From assembly GCF_023898315.1 (NCBI RefSeq), contig NC_064622.1:165808178-165872177 (forward strand): a stretch of 64,000 nt of DNA, given 5' to 3'. Below, in pieces: positions 32,839 to 43,130 of the stretch. The notes below the pieces were generated by a model. The model saw only the letters and a list, made by a program, of their open reading frames with translations, was not told the origin of the DNA and made no database searches. The position numbers were made by a program, and so were the translations under genes. Every line of letters begins with the position of its first letter. Positions within the stretch are counted from its first letter, which is position 1. The stretch comes from Schistocerca nitens (taxonomy: Eukaryota > Arthropoda > Insecta > Orthoptera > Acrididae).

Positions 32839-34260
32839 CACTCCTGGAAATGGAACAAAGAACACATTGACACCGGTATGTCAGACCCACCATACTTGCT
32901 CCGGACACTGCGAGAGGGCTGTACAAGCAATGATCACACGCACGGCACAGCGGACACACCAGGAACCGCGGTGTTGGCCGTCGAATGGCGCTAGCTGCGC
33001 AGCATTTGTGCACCGCCGCCGTCAGTGTCAGCCAGTTTGCCGTGGCATACGGAGCTCCATCGCAGTCTTTAACACTGGTAGCATGCCGCGACAGCGTGAA
33101 CGTGAACCGTATGTGCAGTTGACGGACTTTGAGCGAGGGCGTATAGTGGGCATGCGGGAGGCCGGGTGGACGTACCGCCGAATTGCTCAACACGTGGGGC
33201 GTGAGGTCTCCACAGTACATCGATGTTGTCGCCAGTGGTCGGCGGAAGGTGCACGTGCCCGTCGACCTGGGACCGGACCGCAGCGACGCACGGATGCACG
33301 CCAAGACAGTAGGATCCTACGCAGTGCCGTAGGGGACCGCACCGCCACTTCCCAGCAAATTAGGGACACTGTTGCTCCTGGGGTATCGGCGAGGACCATT
33401 CGCAACCGTCTCCATGAAGCTGGGCTACGGTCCCGCACACCGTTAGGCCGTCTTCCGCTCACGCCCCAACATCGTGCAGCCCGCCTCCAGTGGTGTCGCG
33501 ACAGGCGTGAATGGAGGGACGAATGGAGACGTGTCGTCTTCAGCGATGAGAGTCGCTTCTGCCTTGGTGCCAATGATGGTCGTATGCGTGTTTGGCGCCG
33601 TGCAGGTGAGCGCCACAATCACGACTGCATACGACCGAGGCACACAGGGCCAACACCCGGCATCACGGTGTGGGGAGCGATCTCCTACACTGGCCGTACA
33701 CCACTGGTGATCGTCGAGGGGACACTGAATAGTGCACGTTACATCTAAACCGTCATCGAACCCATCGTTCTACCATTCCTAGACCGGCAAGGGAACTTGC
33801 TGTTCCAACAGGACAATGCACGTCCGCATGTATCCCGTGCCACCCAACGTGCTCTAGAAGGTGTAAGTCAACTACCCTGGCCAGCAAGATCTCCGGATGT
33901 GTCCCCCATTGAGCATGTTTGGGACTGGATGAAGCATCGTCTCACGCGGTCTGCACGTCCAGCACGAACGCTGGTCCAACTGAGGCGCCGGGTGGAAATG
34001 GCATGGCAAGCCGTTCCACAGGACTACATCCAGCATCTCTACGATCGTCTCCATGGGAGAATAGCAGCCTGCATTGCTGCGAAAGGTGGATATACACTGT
34101 AGTAGTGCCGTCATTGTGCATGCTCTGTTGCCTGTGTCTATGTGCCTGTGGTTCTGTCAGTGTGATCATGTGATGTATCTGACCCCAGGAATGTGTCAAT
34201 AAAGTTTCCCCTTCCTGGGACAATGAATTCACGGTGTTCTTATTTCAATTTCCAGGAGTG
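32839..34260 (+). mobile_element. Tc1-like element, family 1, copy B (1422 bases)
   Basis: The ends CACTCCTGGAAAT / ATTTCCAGGAGTG are flanked by TA at 32837-32838 and 34261-34262. The length is identical to the copy at 56502-57923. It lies within the 5' LTR. Confidence 0.96.
33084..34102 (+). pseudogene. Tc1-like transposase with a single nonsense codon
   Basis: The frame opens at ATG 33084 (Met-Pro-Arg-Gln-Arg). It carries the helix-turn-helix, FSDESRFCLGAND (first Asp), QQDNARPHVSR (second Asp) and SPIEHVWDW (Glu), and ends GGYTL at 34102. A CAA-to-TAA change at 33746-33748 stops it after NSARYI; the same frame continues beyond without any shift. The spacing between the second Asp and the Glu is 32 residues by my count, slightly shorter than the usual DD34E. 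Apart from that stop the gene looks complete. Confidence 0.93.
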
Positions 34261-34849
34261 TACACCGCACGATGGTAACCGTGTAGCAAACAGGGTGATG
34301 TCACCACATAAGGGCAAGCGTCTTGTTATGGGCGGCGCGACTAGTACTGGGTTTTAGCGAAACAAATGTGCTCCGGAGGGTATAAAACTAAATTTGCATT
34401 TTGAAGCAGGGGTCACTTCTCGTCGCTGTAACCAGCAGCAACGCCACAACGCCAGTCCTTCACAGGGCTTGGCGTCACAGCCCCGTCAGCCTGCCGTCCG
34501 TGCCTGCTGCCGACAACATAGAGTTCTTCATGGGGCTTGGCACTATAGCACCAGCCACTGTCCGGTCCGACTCCTGCCATTGAGTAGCGAGTCATACCCC
34601 ACGCTCAGGTCTCTTCATGTGCTGCGGCGGTAATACTGTGAGGGCCCCACAACGCGGGAAAAGTGATGCTCTGATGACATCAACGGCTGTGACATCCGGT
34701 TGCTAGCCTGACACAGGCCTGCCATCAGCAACACGGGGTGCCGGATCAGCAGACAGCTGCCGACCTTATGTCAGCGCAGGTCAAGTACAACAGAGAGACA
34801 TTTGATTGTCTCACTGTTTCATGTATTGTAGTCAATACAAGTCATTCTT

Positions 34850-35177
34850 GAATGAAATGTTCGCCCTGCAGCGGAGTGTGCGCTGATATGAAACTTCCTG
34901 GCAGATTAAAACGGTGTGCCGGACCGAGACTCGAACTCGGGACCTTTGCCTGTCGTGGGCAAGTGCTCTACCAACTGAGCTACCCAAGCACGGCACACGA
35001 CCCGTCCTCACAGCTTTAATTCCGCCAGTACCTCGTCTCCTACCTTCCAAACTTCACAGAAGCTCTTCTACATACCTTGCAGAACTAGCACTCCTGGAAG
35101 AGCACTTGCCCGCGAAAGGCAAAGGTCCCGAGTTCGAGTCTCAGTCCGGCACACAGTTTTAATCTGCCAGGAAGTTC
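34850..35177. mobile_element. F3 inverted tRNA-like element, copy 1 (in the 5' LTR)
   Basis: Perfect 12-bp target duplications CAAGTCATTCTT lie at 34838-34849 and 35178-35189. Inverted arms share GAAACTTCCTGGCAGATTAA / TTAATCTGCCAGGAAGTT. The left arm holds a full tRNA-like unit on minus (about 34917-34995: GGTAGCTCAGTTGGTAGAGC, GAGTTCGAGTCTCGG). The right arm holds the same sequence on plus (about 35097-35153) but lacks the A-box end. The left end extends into CTGCAGCGGAGTGTGCGCTG; the right end stops at CCAGGAAGTTC. The 3' LTR of the same element shows the empty site (about 38420-38432). Confidence 0.85.
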
Positions 35178-35250
35178 CAAGTCATTCTTAATTACTAACA
35201 GTGTTTCCAGTGGCCTACCAGCCCACCACTCACCACCATACCCTTCAGTA

Positions 35251-35268
35251 TGGTGTCTGAAGTGGGAT
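35251..35268 (+). other. Primer-binding site, complementary to tRNA-Leu 3' end
   Basis: TGGTGTCTGAAGTGGGAT matches the complement of an insect tRNA-Leu 3' end (…ATCCCACTTCTGACACCA, from memory) with one mismatch. It lies three bases after the 5' LTR. This is where minus-strand reverse transcription would be primed. Confidence 0.7.
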
Positions 35269-35960
35269 CTCCAAGGCCATCAGGCGCTGTTTGGCGGCAA
35301 CAGAAGGAGCAAAAATGCCTATAGTATCTTCAATGTGGGGTGAGAGCAGTGGGTTTTTCTCAAGGGTTTAGTAGTAGTTCAGTGTGTGGCAGGGGAACAC
35401 AGACTGTAATTTTTGAGGAAACGTAAATATGTGTTAGTTTCCACTTCGTTGATATGGGTAGTATGGGTTTCATGAGAAAGGGGCGTGGCTCATTGTCTAG
35501 TAGTATCAAAGCTGTCAACCCTCAGTAGTGATTTGGGAGTTGAAGCTAAGTTCAGTCATTTTTTCGGTATATAATAATAAGTGTGGAGCCACTTAGGCGA
35601 GAGTAATTAAGTTGTAGTAGGGACTAATATGAAAGTATTGTAGTTAAGTGTCACATAATTTGGTTTGGTTTTGTACAGAGCAAATAATGTGGCTCTGTAT
35701 TTAAGTATGTATTTAAGTATGTAAGATCTCACTACCCTACATGTGTTAGCATAGTGGTACGTTTGATTGGTTTTTCTCGTTTAAGAGTGTGTAACTGTTA
35801 ATAGGCACTCATGTAGTGGTCAGTACCGCAGGTAGCAGGATTGCCATTACCGCAAGGAGCTACCAGCGAGCAGGTCTTGGGATTCTTAAGAGGTGAAGTA
35901 GATAAGCTGTAAGACGAAACGATGGTGCAGGATAAAGAATAAGAAGCATTTGATGCCGAG

Positions 35961-36410
35961 GTGAAGGAAATGACTTATCATAAAACTCTGGGTTATAGGG
36001 AGAAGTTGCAGAGAGAATACAAGGAATTAATAATGGAAAATGGGCATCGTGATATGAAGAATATGTTGATCATGGAGAGGATGGAAAGAAAGAAAAAAGA
36101 GGAAGCAGAAAGAAGAGGGAAGGTGGATAATGAAAGGGGAAGGAGCAGGCTTGTGGGTGTTTCACCAGTTCCTGCAGAACGTCCGTGCAGTGTTGACGTA
36201 GCTAAACCTGTTGATCCAATGAAGAGTAGCTTTGAATGTCCTGATTGGTTAGACGACTTTTTTGGTGGGAAGATTAAATTAGTTGCAGATGGTGTAGTAA
36301 TAGTAGTTCCTGAGAATTTACGTGAGGCACAGTCTGACGACGTTGTCGAAAGTAAGATGAGTAATGTAGAAGTACCAGCTCTAATATCCAGTGGAATTGT
36401 GGAGTGCTGA
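35961..36410 (+). CDS. Small gag-like or accessory ORF of the LTR element
   Basis: 149 residues, starting MKEMTYHKTLGYREKLQ. Residues about 10-65 are strongly charged and helical (MERMERKKKEEAERRGKVD), like a coiled coil. The C-terminal part is acidic and Val-rich with ECPDWLDDFFGG near residue 93. There is no zinc knuckle or known domain. Open sequence extends a little upstream of the Met without stops (about 35943-35960). Its position between primer site and 3' LTR suggests a gag remnant. That is inference only. Confidence 0.4.
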   Translation: MKEMTYHKTLGYREKLQREYKELIMENGHRDMKNMLIMERMERKKKEEAERRGKVDNERGRSRLVGVSPVPAERPCSVDVAKPVDPMKSSFECPDWLDDFFGGKIKLVADGVVIVVPENLREAQSDDVVESKMSNVEVPALISSGIVEC

Positions 36411-37689
36411 GGTTGTGGGAATGGATGTGTGCTGTTCTGGGGTGACTAAGTGTGGGGTAATCAAGAAGGGTGATTTAAAGGGAAGCAGTAACTGCGCTAC
36501 GGGGTGATGATGGGTCCTGTTTTGATGCCGGAAAGCTTGGGCCGCATACACAGGGAAGGGGATGTGCTGGTGATTTTTCTGTCGTGCAGTGTGGAACTGT
36601 AGATGGTGTTGTTGTTTTTGATACTGCAGGGAATGCACAAGAAGTTATTGATAGCTGTGTTGCAGATGTCGTGACAGAAACGGTACAGGCACAGACATTT
36701 TCCAGAATCACGGTGAAATGAGGAAAAGAAAGAGGGGACGAATTCGTTGAGTGGCTGATCAAGTCGACAGGACTGAATCTGTTGAAGAGTGTACGCCAGA
36801 GGTTATGAATGTAGCGTGAACGCAAGTGCTAGATCACAGATTTGCAGAGCAAGCACGTGATGTGCCATGGTCTGGCGTACGCGATGAGTATGAAGTGGGT
36901 GAGGGTGCAGCGCGAGCCTGGAAGTAAATATTTTGGCTGGACATCACGCCAAAGTTAACCTTCGGTGACAGAAAGCTGTTGCCAGTGTAAACCTGTCACG
37001 AGGCGAGTAAAATACACAAGGCAAACCACTTAAACCGTGTATGAATACAATAAGGAGTAATTCACGTGGTACTGTGCCACCAGGCACCGGGAAGTTGTTT
37101 TGGGTGAGCAGGAGTACCAGATAACCAAGCATTTCGAGTAGAATGCGACCGGTAATGAGAACGACAGTAGGTGGGAGAAGTGCCACTACCTGTCGAAGTG
37201 CTGTGAATGGTAGTGTTGTACGTGATTCTCTTGTAGGGATGGTTTTGGGAGTGTGTTGCCTTCAGAAGCATAATGAGAACTGTTGTCGCAAGGACGATGT
37301 TCCGAAAGCTGTTGTAAAACAAATGGTTAAGAAAACACTGGACAGACAGATGAGATGCCAAGCGGAAGAAGTTAATGAAGTCAGGCCATGTCTTCTTGAA
37401 ATTGCTACATTAAAGATAGTTTATTAAGAAAGAAAGAGAGTCATTCTAGTTTGTAGGTATGGAATGGAGAGTTAAAAGTTGTTACTGCATAACCGTGGAA
37501 AGGGGCCTAGTAGTGAAATATATTTCGTAGTATTTGAATTAATGAGTAGGGCAAGGGAAAGATTAGGCAGTACGAGCAAGGGATGAAAGATAGATTTACG
37601 AAGGTACATATTAATACAGTAGTTGCATAATAGTTAACAATAGACGATTTAGTAATAAGTTTACAGATTAAGGATAAAGGTAATTGTGA
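36411..37689. other. Internal region of the LTR element, no recognised gene
   Basis: Short frames (for example 37143-37427, Cys- and Lys-containing) show no polymerase, protease or integrase motifs. Confidence 0.4.
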
Positions 37690-37767
37690 AGGTGGTTCGA
37701 TGAACCCTCTGCCAGGCACTTAAATGTGATTTGCAGAGTATTCATGTAGATGTAGATGTAGATGTAA
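37690..37767 (+). repeat. 3'-terminal fragment of a CR1/L2-like LINE
   Basis: TTCGATGAACCCTCTGCCAG, GATTTGCAGAGTATTCATG and a (TAGATG)n-type tail (ATGTAGATGTAGATGTAGAT) mark the 3' end of the same LINE group as 7345-7435 and 15080-15150. Confidence 0.75.
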
Positions 37768-37821
37768 TCACAGTAGAGTCAGAGCAAGACCCGAGGGACT
37801 GAGTCTTCTCCCATAAGGGTG

Positions 37822-37860
37822 TGTGTGGAGGGGGGGGGGGGGGGGGGGCGGGGGGAGCGG
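37822..37860 (+). other. Polypurine tract with long G run
   Basis: GTGTGTGGAG followed by an almost uninterrupted G run (37829-37856, one C) ends directly before the 3' LTR. The position fits a plus-strand primer tract. The length of the G run is unusual and may reflect slippage. Confidence 0.6.
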
Positions 37861-38477
37861 TGTAGTGCCACTATCCAGTCTTGCAGCAAAAGTTATAAGT
37901 CTTTAGCAGTTTAATATTCGCTATTACCATATGAAATTTTTTGCAGAACTCAATTAGTCATCCTCATTTCTCATTGCTATTGCCAAGCCCATTTTCTCCT
38001 GCGACCTTTCTTCCATTCCTCCCCCTACAACTGTGTTCCAATCTCTCATGATTATTAGATTTTCATCTCTCTTTACATGCCGAATTACGCGTTCCTGCCT
38101 GCTGACGCTGTCCGACTCCTGCCAGACGGTAGCAATTCATACTCCACGCCCAGACATCTTCACGCACCGCTGCAGTGACGCGAGCCTAGAGAGGGTCTGC
38201 AAGAGACCATGAGCGCTCCATGATGTCCAGGGAGATAGCACGCCACTATCGTTAGTGGCCATGGCCTCTAAAGGTTCCTGGCCTACACGGGCCTACATCA
38301 AAAATTCAGGGCGCTGGCACAGCAGCCGTGATGGATGCCGCAACCTATACGTCAGTGCTGGACAGCACAACAGAGATGGGCATGATTGCCTCTCTACATC
38401 ATGTACTGAAGTCAATAAAGTCATTCTCAATTTCCAACAGTTTCCACTGAGCCCACCAGTAACCACCATACCCTACA
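37861..38477 (+). repeat. 3' LTR, chimeric (617 bases)
   Basis: Positions 37861-37917 match the start of the 5' LTR and 38097-38477 match its 3' part (GTCCGACTCCTGCCA, CATACTCCACGC, AAGTCATTCT, CCACCATACCC). The segment between them (37918-38096) is not LTR sequence but RTE LINE sequence. Confidence 0.75.
37918..38096 (-). pseudogene. RTE LINE endonuclease fragment inside the 3' LTR
   Basis: ATTCGCTATTACCATATGAA, TTTTTTGCAGAACTC, CGACCTTTCTTCCATTCCTC and GATTATTAGATTTTCATCTC match the old RTE copy around 31592-31612 and 31831-31985, but without the SINE found there. No target duplication is obvious, and it replaces LTR sequence rather than simply interrupting it. Confidence 0.7.
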
Positions 38478-38539
38478 GCCGGAAGTCTTCAGCTGATGAT
38501 TTTTATCCAAAATTTGAGCTGTGGTTGGATTCGTACTCA

Positions 38540-38785
38540 CTGAGCGAAGTGGCTCAGTAGTTAGCTCACTGGTCTGGCATTCTGGAGGACGATGGTTCAA
38601 ATCCACGTCCGGCTATCCATATTCAGATTTTTCCATGATTCCCCTAAACCGCTGGGATGCTACCTTTGAAAGGACATAACCAATTTCTTTCCCCATCCTT
38701 GAAACACTCCGAGCTTGCGCTTCATCTCTAATGATCTCGATGTCGACGGGATGTTGAACTCTAATCTTTCTTCTGTTTTTCAGTT
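38540..38785 (+). mobile_element. tRNA-headed SINE (GAGCGAGGTGGC-type)
   Basis: The head CTGAGCGAAGTGGCTCAGTA with TTAGCTCACTGG and ATGGTTCAAATCC has A- and B-box sequences. The body carries TTCCATGATTCCCCTAAACC, CCTTTGAAAGGACAT and CCCCATCCTTG, as in the copies at 58341 and 62273. The end is approximate. Confidence 0.8.
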
Positions 38786-41700
38786 TCAAATCCTTCACCC
38801 AGGATGTTTTGATTACTTGTCAAGTCCGCTGCCCCTAGATCACGAGTCTCTTAAACTCATACTATGTACATAATGCTAATGACTGTTTATGTTTCGCTCT
38901 ACAGACACCCAGCACGACCCTACGAATACATGATGAGTACTACAGGGTGGGTAGAAAGTTTATTCCTTTTTTAAGCCACCAAAGTATGATGCTGTGTGGA
39001 GATAGTTCCACCTTACACCAACAGGTGGGTCTGGCTATATGATCTTTGTGCTAGTCTGTGTTACTTGCTGAATCACTGTGAACACTGCAACGGTACTTTC
39101 GCGTTCTCGTCAATACGGTACCAGAACGTTTCAGTTCTACCACTGTAAAGACGGAAGATCCGCGATTCGGAATGTCAGAACTGTGTAGTAAGTAGCGGCA
39201 GGAACACCACCACAAAATCACGCAGCACTAACACTCCAAACCATCGACTCTCGGAGAGAGATTTTAACCGCGTTTAACCAATGATAAAGTATCGAACTAT
39301 TTTTCTCCGAATCATATAGTTTGGGGGGGAAAGCAGTGAGAATAATTACTTTTGGAAACCTTTTATCAGACAAAGTCTGTTATAAAAGCAAACTGTTTCG
39401 CTTAATAAAACGGCCGCCAGCCCCAAATCGGGCACAGTGTCTACACAAAAAGATGAAGTCAATTTTAGATACTGAATAAATAACCACTTCCATTTACTAC
39501 GGTCACTTGGCAATAAGTACTATTAATCCCACTTTCTGTTACTTATGGAATTCATCACTATACTTCAGTAATTATTTAAAGAAGACACACATATGTTTCA
39601 ACAAGGATACAAAAAAATTAAACTTATAGCTATCATTCATATGACCAAAACTATTATTTAACACGACTAAATTTCATTTCTTTAGGACTGTTGTTTGTTA
39701 ACGTTTTACTAACACCAATATTTGTCTGGATTTCTTTGACATGGAGAAGCAATACGAACAATTACTGTTAAGATTGTTGCCGTTAAACAATTATGTTACT
39801 TTAGTTTCAGAAATACTATTGAAAACTTATCCTCACGGTCACGCAAAGCGGTGGCCCTTAAACTGATACGTGCAAACTTTAGTATTTAATAATGATTTTC
39901 AGAATTTACTACCAAAATAATACTCTTGCAAGTAATTTGCTATTATTCAAGTTTCAATAAACATGATGATACTCGGAATAAATTCGTTTAGGTAAGGACC
40001 CTACTGAGGTACATGACATAGGAAAATCACGGTTAAACACAAAGGTACATTTAACACTTATATTCCACTGATTGAAGATGGATGGTTCACACTGTGATAC
40101 ACTTCTAAATAATGTACTTTGCCTGTTACTGATGTCGAAGGTGGCGTGAGGCGGTGCTGCGTAGTAACATTGCGCAGGTACGGCTCTTGATGTACATAGC
40201 TCTGTCTTCCTCTTGGTGGCGACGATAAAATTACAAATTTCTGAGCTATTAATTTATTGCCGTACTGCGCCAATCACGTAGAACACGTCCGAGGCCAAAA
40301 ACCCAGTCTTGCAGGTAACTTCGGTGCCTCTAGTGTTCATCACTTGCAGGGCAGCTACCGACTATATGAGCCACTTGCGCGCCAAATCTCACTCGCGCGC
40401 CCCATCATCTTTTCCATTCCACCACAGAACGGAGTTCCGTTCTACCTATGATCCCTACACCTTTTCAATTTACACTTCTGCTTACAAAAACCCTAAGTAT
40501 GAACCATCTACAATTACATGACAGCGTATACATACAAAATTGACATAATTAATTACAGTTGTACTTGAAATATTACATAATTATTTACAAAATGTGTTTT
40601 AATACATTTATTCCACCTACGTCAAAAAGGTTATTTTAAATAGATAAACTACACTTAACAAAAGCTTACTCTCGTTATAGTACTTTCTTAATTTTTCAAA
40701 ATTATTATGGAACAAAAAAATTTTAAAATATACAGATTAATGGCAGTATTATATTTACAATAGCATTACAAACACATTCCAACAGTTGTTTGTCTGCTGT
40801 TGACAAGTGTTGTAGTGGTGCACTTCCTCTAATCAGATCATTTTCTTAAGTTTATCATACCTGTCTTGGTAATTTCATTATAATTTTTCATTCAATAATT
40901 TTTTAGATATTCTTTTACATCTACCTACAAGAGAACGGAAAAATAATTTATATTATCATTAAATTGCAATGAGAGATATAAAAAAGACAGTCTCCAATTT
41001 GATGGGTTGATTACACATTGCGTATTTAAACTGATCTTGAACTTTGTCCGTATACTGCTCTGTGGCTATTTGTGTATCGCATTTTTTTCAGGGTGTCATC
41101 ATTAAGAAATGGGACCAAAACGTGAAAATGGTCCTTCCCAGATTCCAGGCCTCCATTACAATGCAATGTCTAATACCATAATTGCTCTAACTTTGGGTGT
41201 TGATCCAAAAACCGTTACACATAGGGTTAATAGAGGTGATCGTAATGTTAGTGACAGCAAGAGAGTTGGATAAACAACAAAACTCACACCAAACACAAAA
41301 AATATTTGGTGAAGGATAAAATTGGTGTCAGAAGTTGGGCAGATGCCAAATGTCTCAAGTTCTCAGATGGTTATCAACAAAGACAGAAGACCAATCGTAA
41401 GACAACTATAAAAGGCTTTATTTGTAGACCGTCCGCGGGAACAACACACGTCTAGTCAACAAGATCCATGCAATCAGAAAAAATAATGTTGATTGTCAGG
41501 CGTTATGAGAAAGAATAAACTCTGATGATTCCTTTGATGCCAACCGTTAACGAAAGTCCAGACACAAGCCCTGTAGAGCACGTGCAGGTCAGACTACAGG
41601 ATGCAGTCTTCAGTGAATCTCATCCTTGCAACGGAGGCCAGCTTATTACTCATGGAACTTTCGGAAGATGGGAAAGATAATGTCTTCATAATCAGGGATG

Positions 41701-41826
41701 CTATACAAAATTCTGAAAAAAGTGAAAAGATGACTGTCAAAATGTTTCATTCATATGTAGAAATGAGTTTTTCTAAAAAAAATCTGTATGATGAAAATAT
41801 TCCGAAGATACTTCAGGGAGAAACGT
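38786..41826. other. No recognised gene
   Basis: Long AT-rich stretch. A GC-richer patch at 40130-40450 has short frames without known domains. An 80-residue plus frame at 41601-41843 (Ser/Lys-rich) is unassigned. I cannot support a gene. Confidence 0.35.
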
Positions 41827-41827
41827 A

Positions 41828-43130
41828 TGAAACATCCCCTTAGAAAAATTAATGAATTACATTGCTGATAAACTTCTTACGTTATTTGATTTTCAAACAG
41901 TTGAGCAGAACTGAACGTACTCAGACATTTCTCCCTTTACTTAATCTGATCGTCCTTAAACTGATACACAATATTTCTAGCGCAACGCAATCTGACTTTC
42001 AATAATCCCTATAAAAGAATGGCCCTGACTAAAAATAACATATACCTTTCATGAATCACTTACCTCACAAAAATCTTCGTTACTCGAACTACTGCAATAC
42101 AACGAGCGCCAATATTGCCAGCTAAATAAAAGATTCTAACTACTGAAGGCACTAACTACTGATAGGCATAGTTAGCAAATGAAAGATTTTGATAGAGAAC
42201 AAAAAATGCATAGTGTTCAAAAGTCATAAAATATATATATATCAGTTCATGATATCCAGTATTACAAATTTATTTATTTATTTATTTATCTAAACTGGCA
42301 AGATTAGGGCCATCAGGCCCTCTCTTACATCTAACCACGCATTCTACTTATTTTACATTCATATGTTTTAGTAGGCATGTTAAACTACATCTAGTACAAA
42401 AAGTGAAATAAACAATTAGAAAGGTACACCTGGAAAAATACATACATATAGAGTTTATATTCGTAGATCATAGGTACTGTTACAATTAGACATTATTGAA
42501 GAGATAGATTTTAGATAGGAGTGTTGGCAGCAGGGAGTATGAGGGAGACTCATGGTGAAGGGAGGAGAAGAATAGAGAGACATGATGAAACATAATTAAG
42601 GAAATATAAAGGAAAAGAAGATTGCGTGGCTAATAGAGATAGATGAAGAGGAAGGCATCTCAGGAGCAAGATAGGAGACGCTAGCTTTGCTATTTGACAG
42701 ATGAGAGGATTGGCCTTGTACATTAATTTTGTGGAGAACTTTATGAGGATGATAGTAGGAAATGCTTCAAATTCTTCTTAAAAGCAGCAGGAGATTGAAT
42801 TTTGCGCAAGGTAAGGGGCAGTTTTTTCCAGAGGCGGACAGCGGCAACTGAGAAGGAGTTTGCAATTTACTCTTTCTGATGGACACACGTCCAGATCGAC
42901 CGCTCTCAAAATTCTGCCATCTCTCTCCCCACATTCACCACTGCAGGCGGCTCACCTCCAACTGCGCAACGCTACGCGCTGTTCACATCCAACTGCCCAA
43001 CACTACAATAGCAAAAATTCCAACAACGCAAACCAGCCACAGGCTGCACACAGCATAATCAGTGATTTTCATACAGAGCGCTACGTGACGTTACCAACAT
43101 AAAAACCTAAACAGCCTACTTACACGTTCT
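41828..43130. repeat. Dispersed repeat starting TGAAACATCCCCTTAG, with nested insert
   Basis: The sequence from TGAAACATCCCCTTAGAAAA through AAAAGAATGGCCCTGACTAA, GGCACTAACTACTGATAGGC and GGCTCACCTCCAACTGCGCA to AAACCTAAACAGCCTACTTA is one I recall as very common in Schistocerca genomes; I could not check this. A foreign segment of about 590 bases interrupts it at about 42279-42866. The class (LTR or DNA element) is not resolved from one copy. Confidence 0.45.
42279..42866 (-). repeat. Probable LINE 3' end with (TTTA)n tail
   Basis: On plus it starts with five TTTA units, then AAACTGGCAAGATTAGGGCC ATCAGGCC. A purine-rich stretch with no long frame follows. Flanks CAAATTTA and GCAATTTA suggest a short imperfect target duplication. 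The tetranucleotide tail and the one-sided structure fit a 5'-truncated LINE on minus. Low certainty. Confidence 0.4.

Larger units (their letters stand above)
32647..35247 (+). repeat. 5' LTR (about 840 bases without its insertions)
   Basis: It starts TGTATTGCTGTTACCCAGTC and ends CACCATACCCTTCA. The matching 3' LTR starts TGTAGTGCCACTATCCAGTC and ends CACCATACCCTACA. It is interrupted by a Tc1-like element (32839-34260) and an F3 element (34850-35177). Removing these and their duplicated targets leaves about 837 bases. Confidence 0.8.
32647..38477 (+). mobile_element. Non-autonomous LTR retrotransposon with nested insertions
   Basis: GCCG flanks both ends (32643-32646 and 38478-38481). The LTRs run TGTA…TTCA/ACA. 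A primer-binding site (35251-35268) follows the 5' LTR and a purine run (about 37822-37860) precedes the 3' LTR. The internal 2.6 kb holds only a small gag-like frame; I see no protease, reverse transcriptase or integrase. A 4-bp target duplication and tRNA-Leu priming fit a Ty3/gypsy-type or related lineage. The lineage is inference. Confidence 0.82.

Noticed and set aside
34914..34995. Possible genuine tRNA gene (also at 6789, 25648, 31614, 44642)
   Set aside because: Each lies at the head or arm of a dispersed element with target duplications and has mismatched acceptor stems. They are tRNA-derived, not free-standing tRNA genes.
37829..37856. G-quadruplex or regulatory G run as an independent element
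   Set aside because: Its position immediately before the 3' LTR explains it as the polypurine tract, possibly enlarged by slippage.
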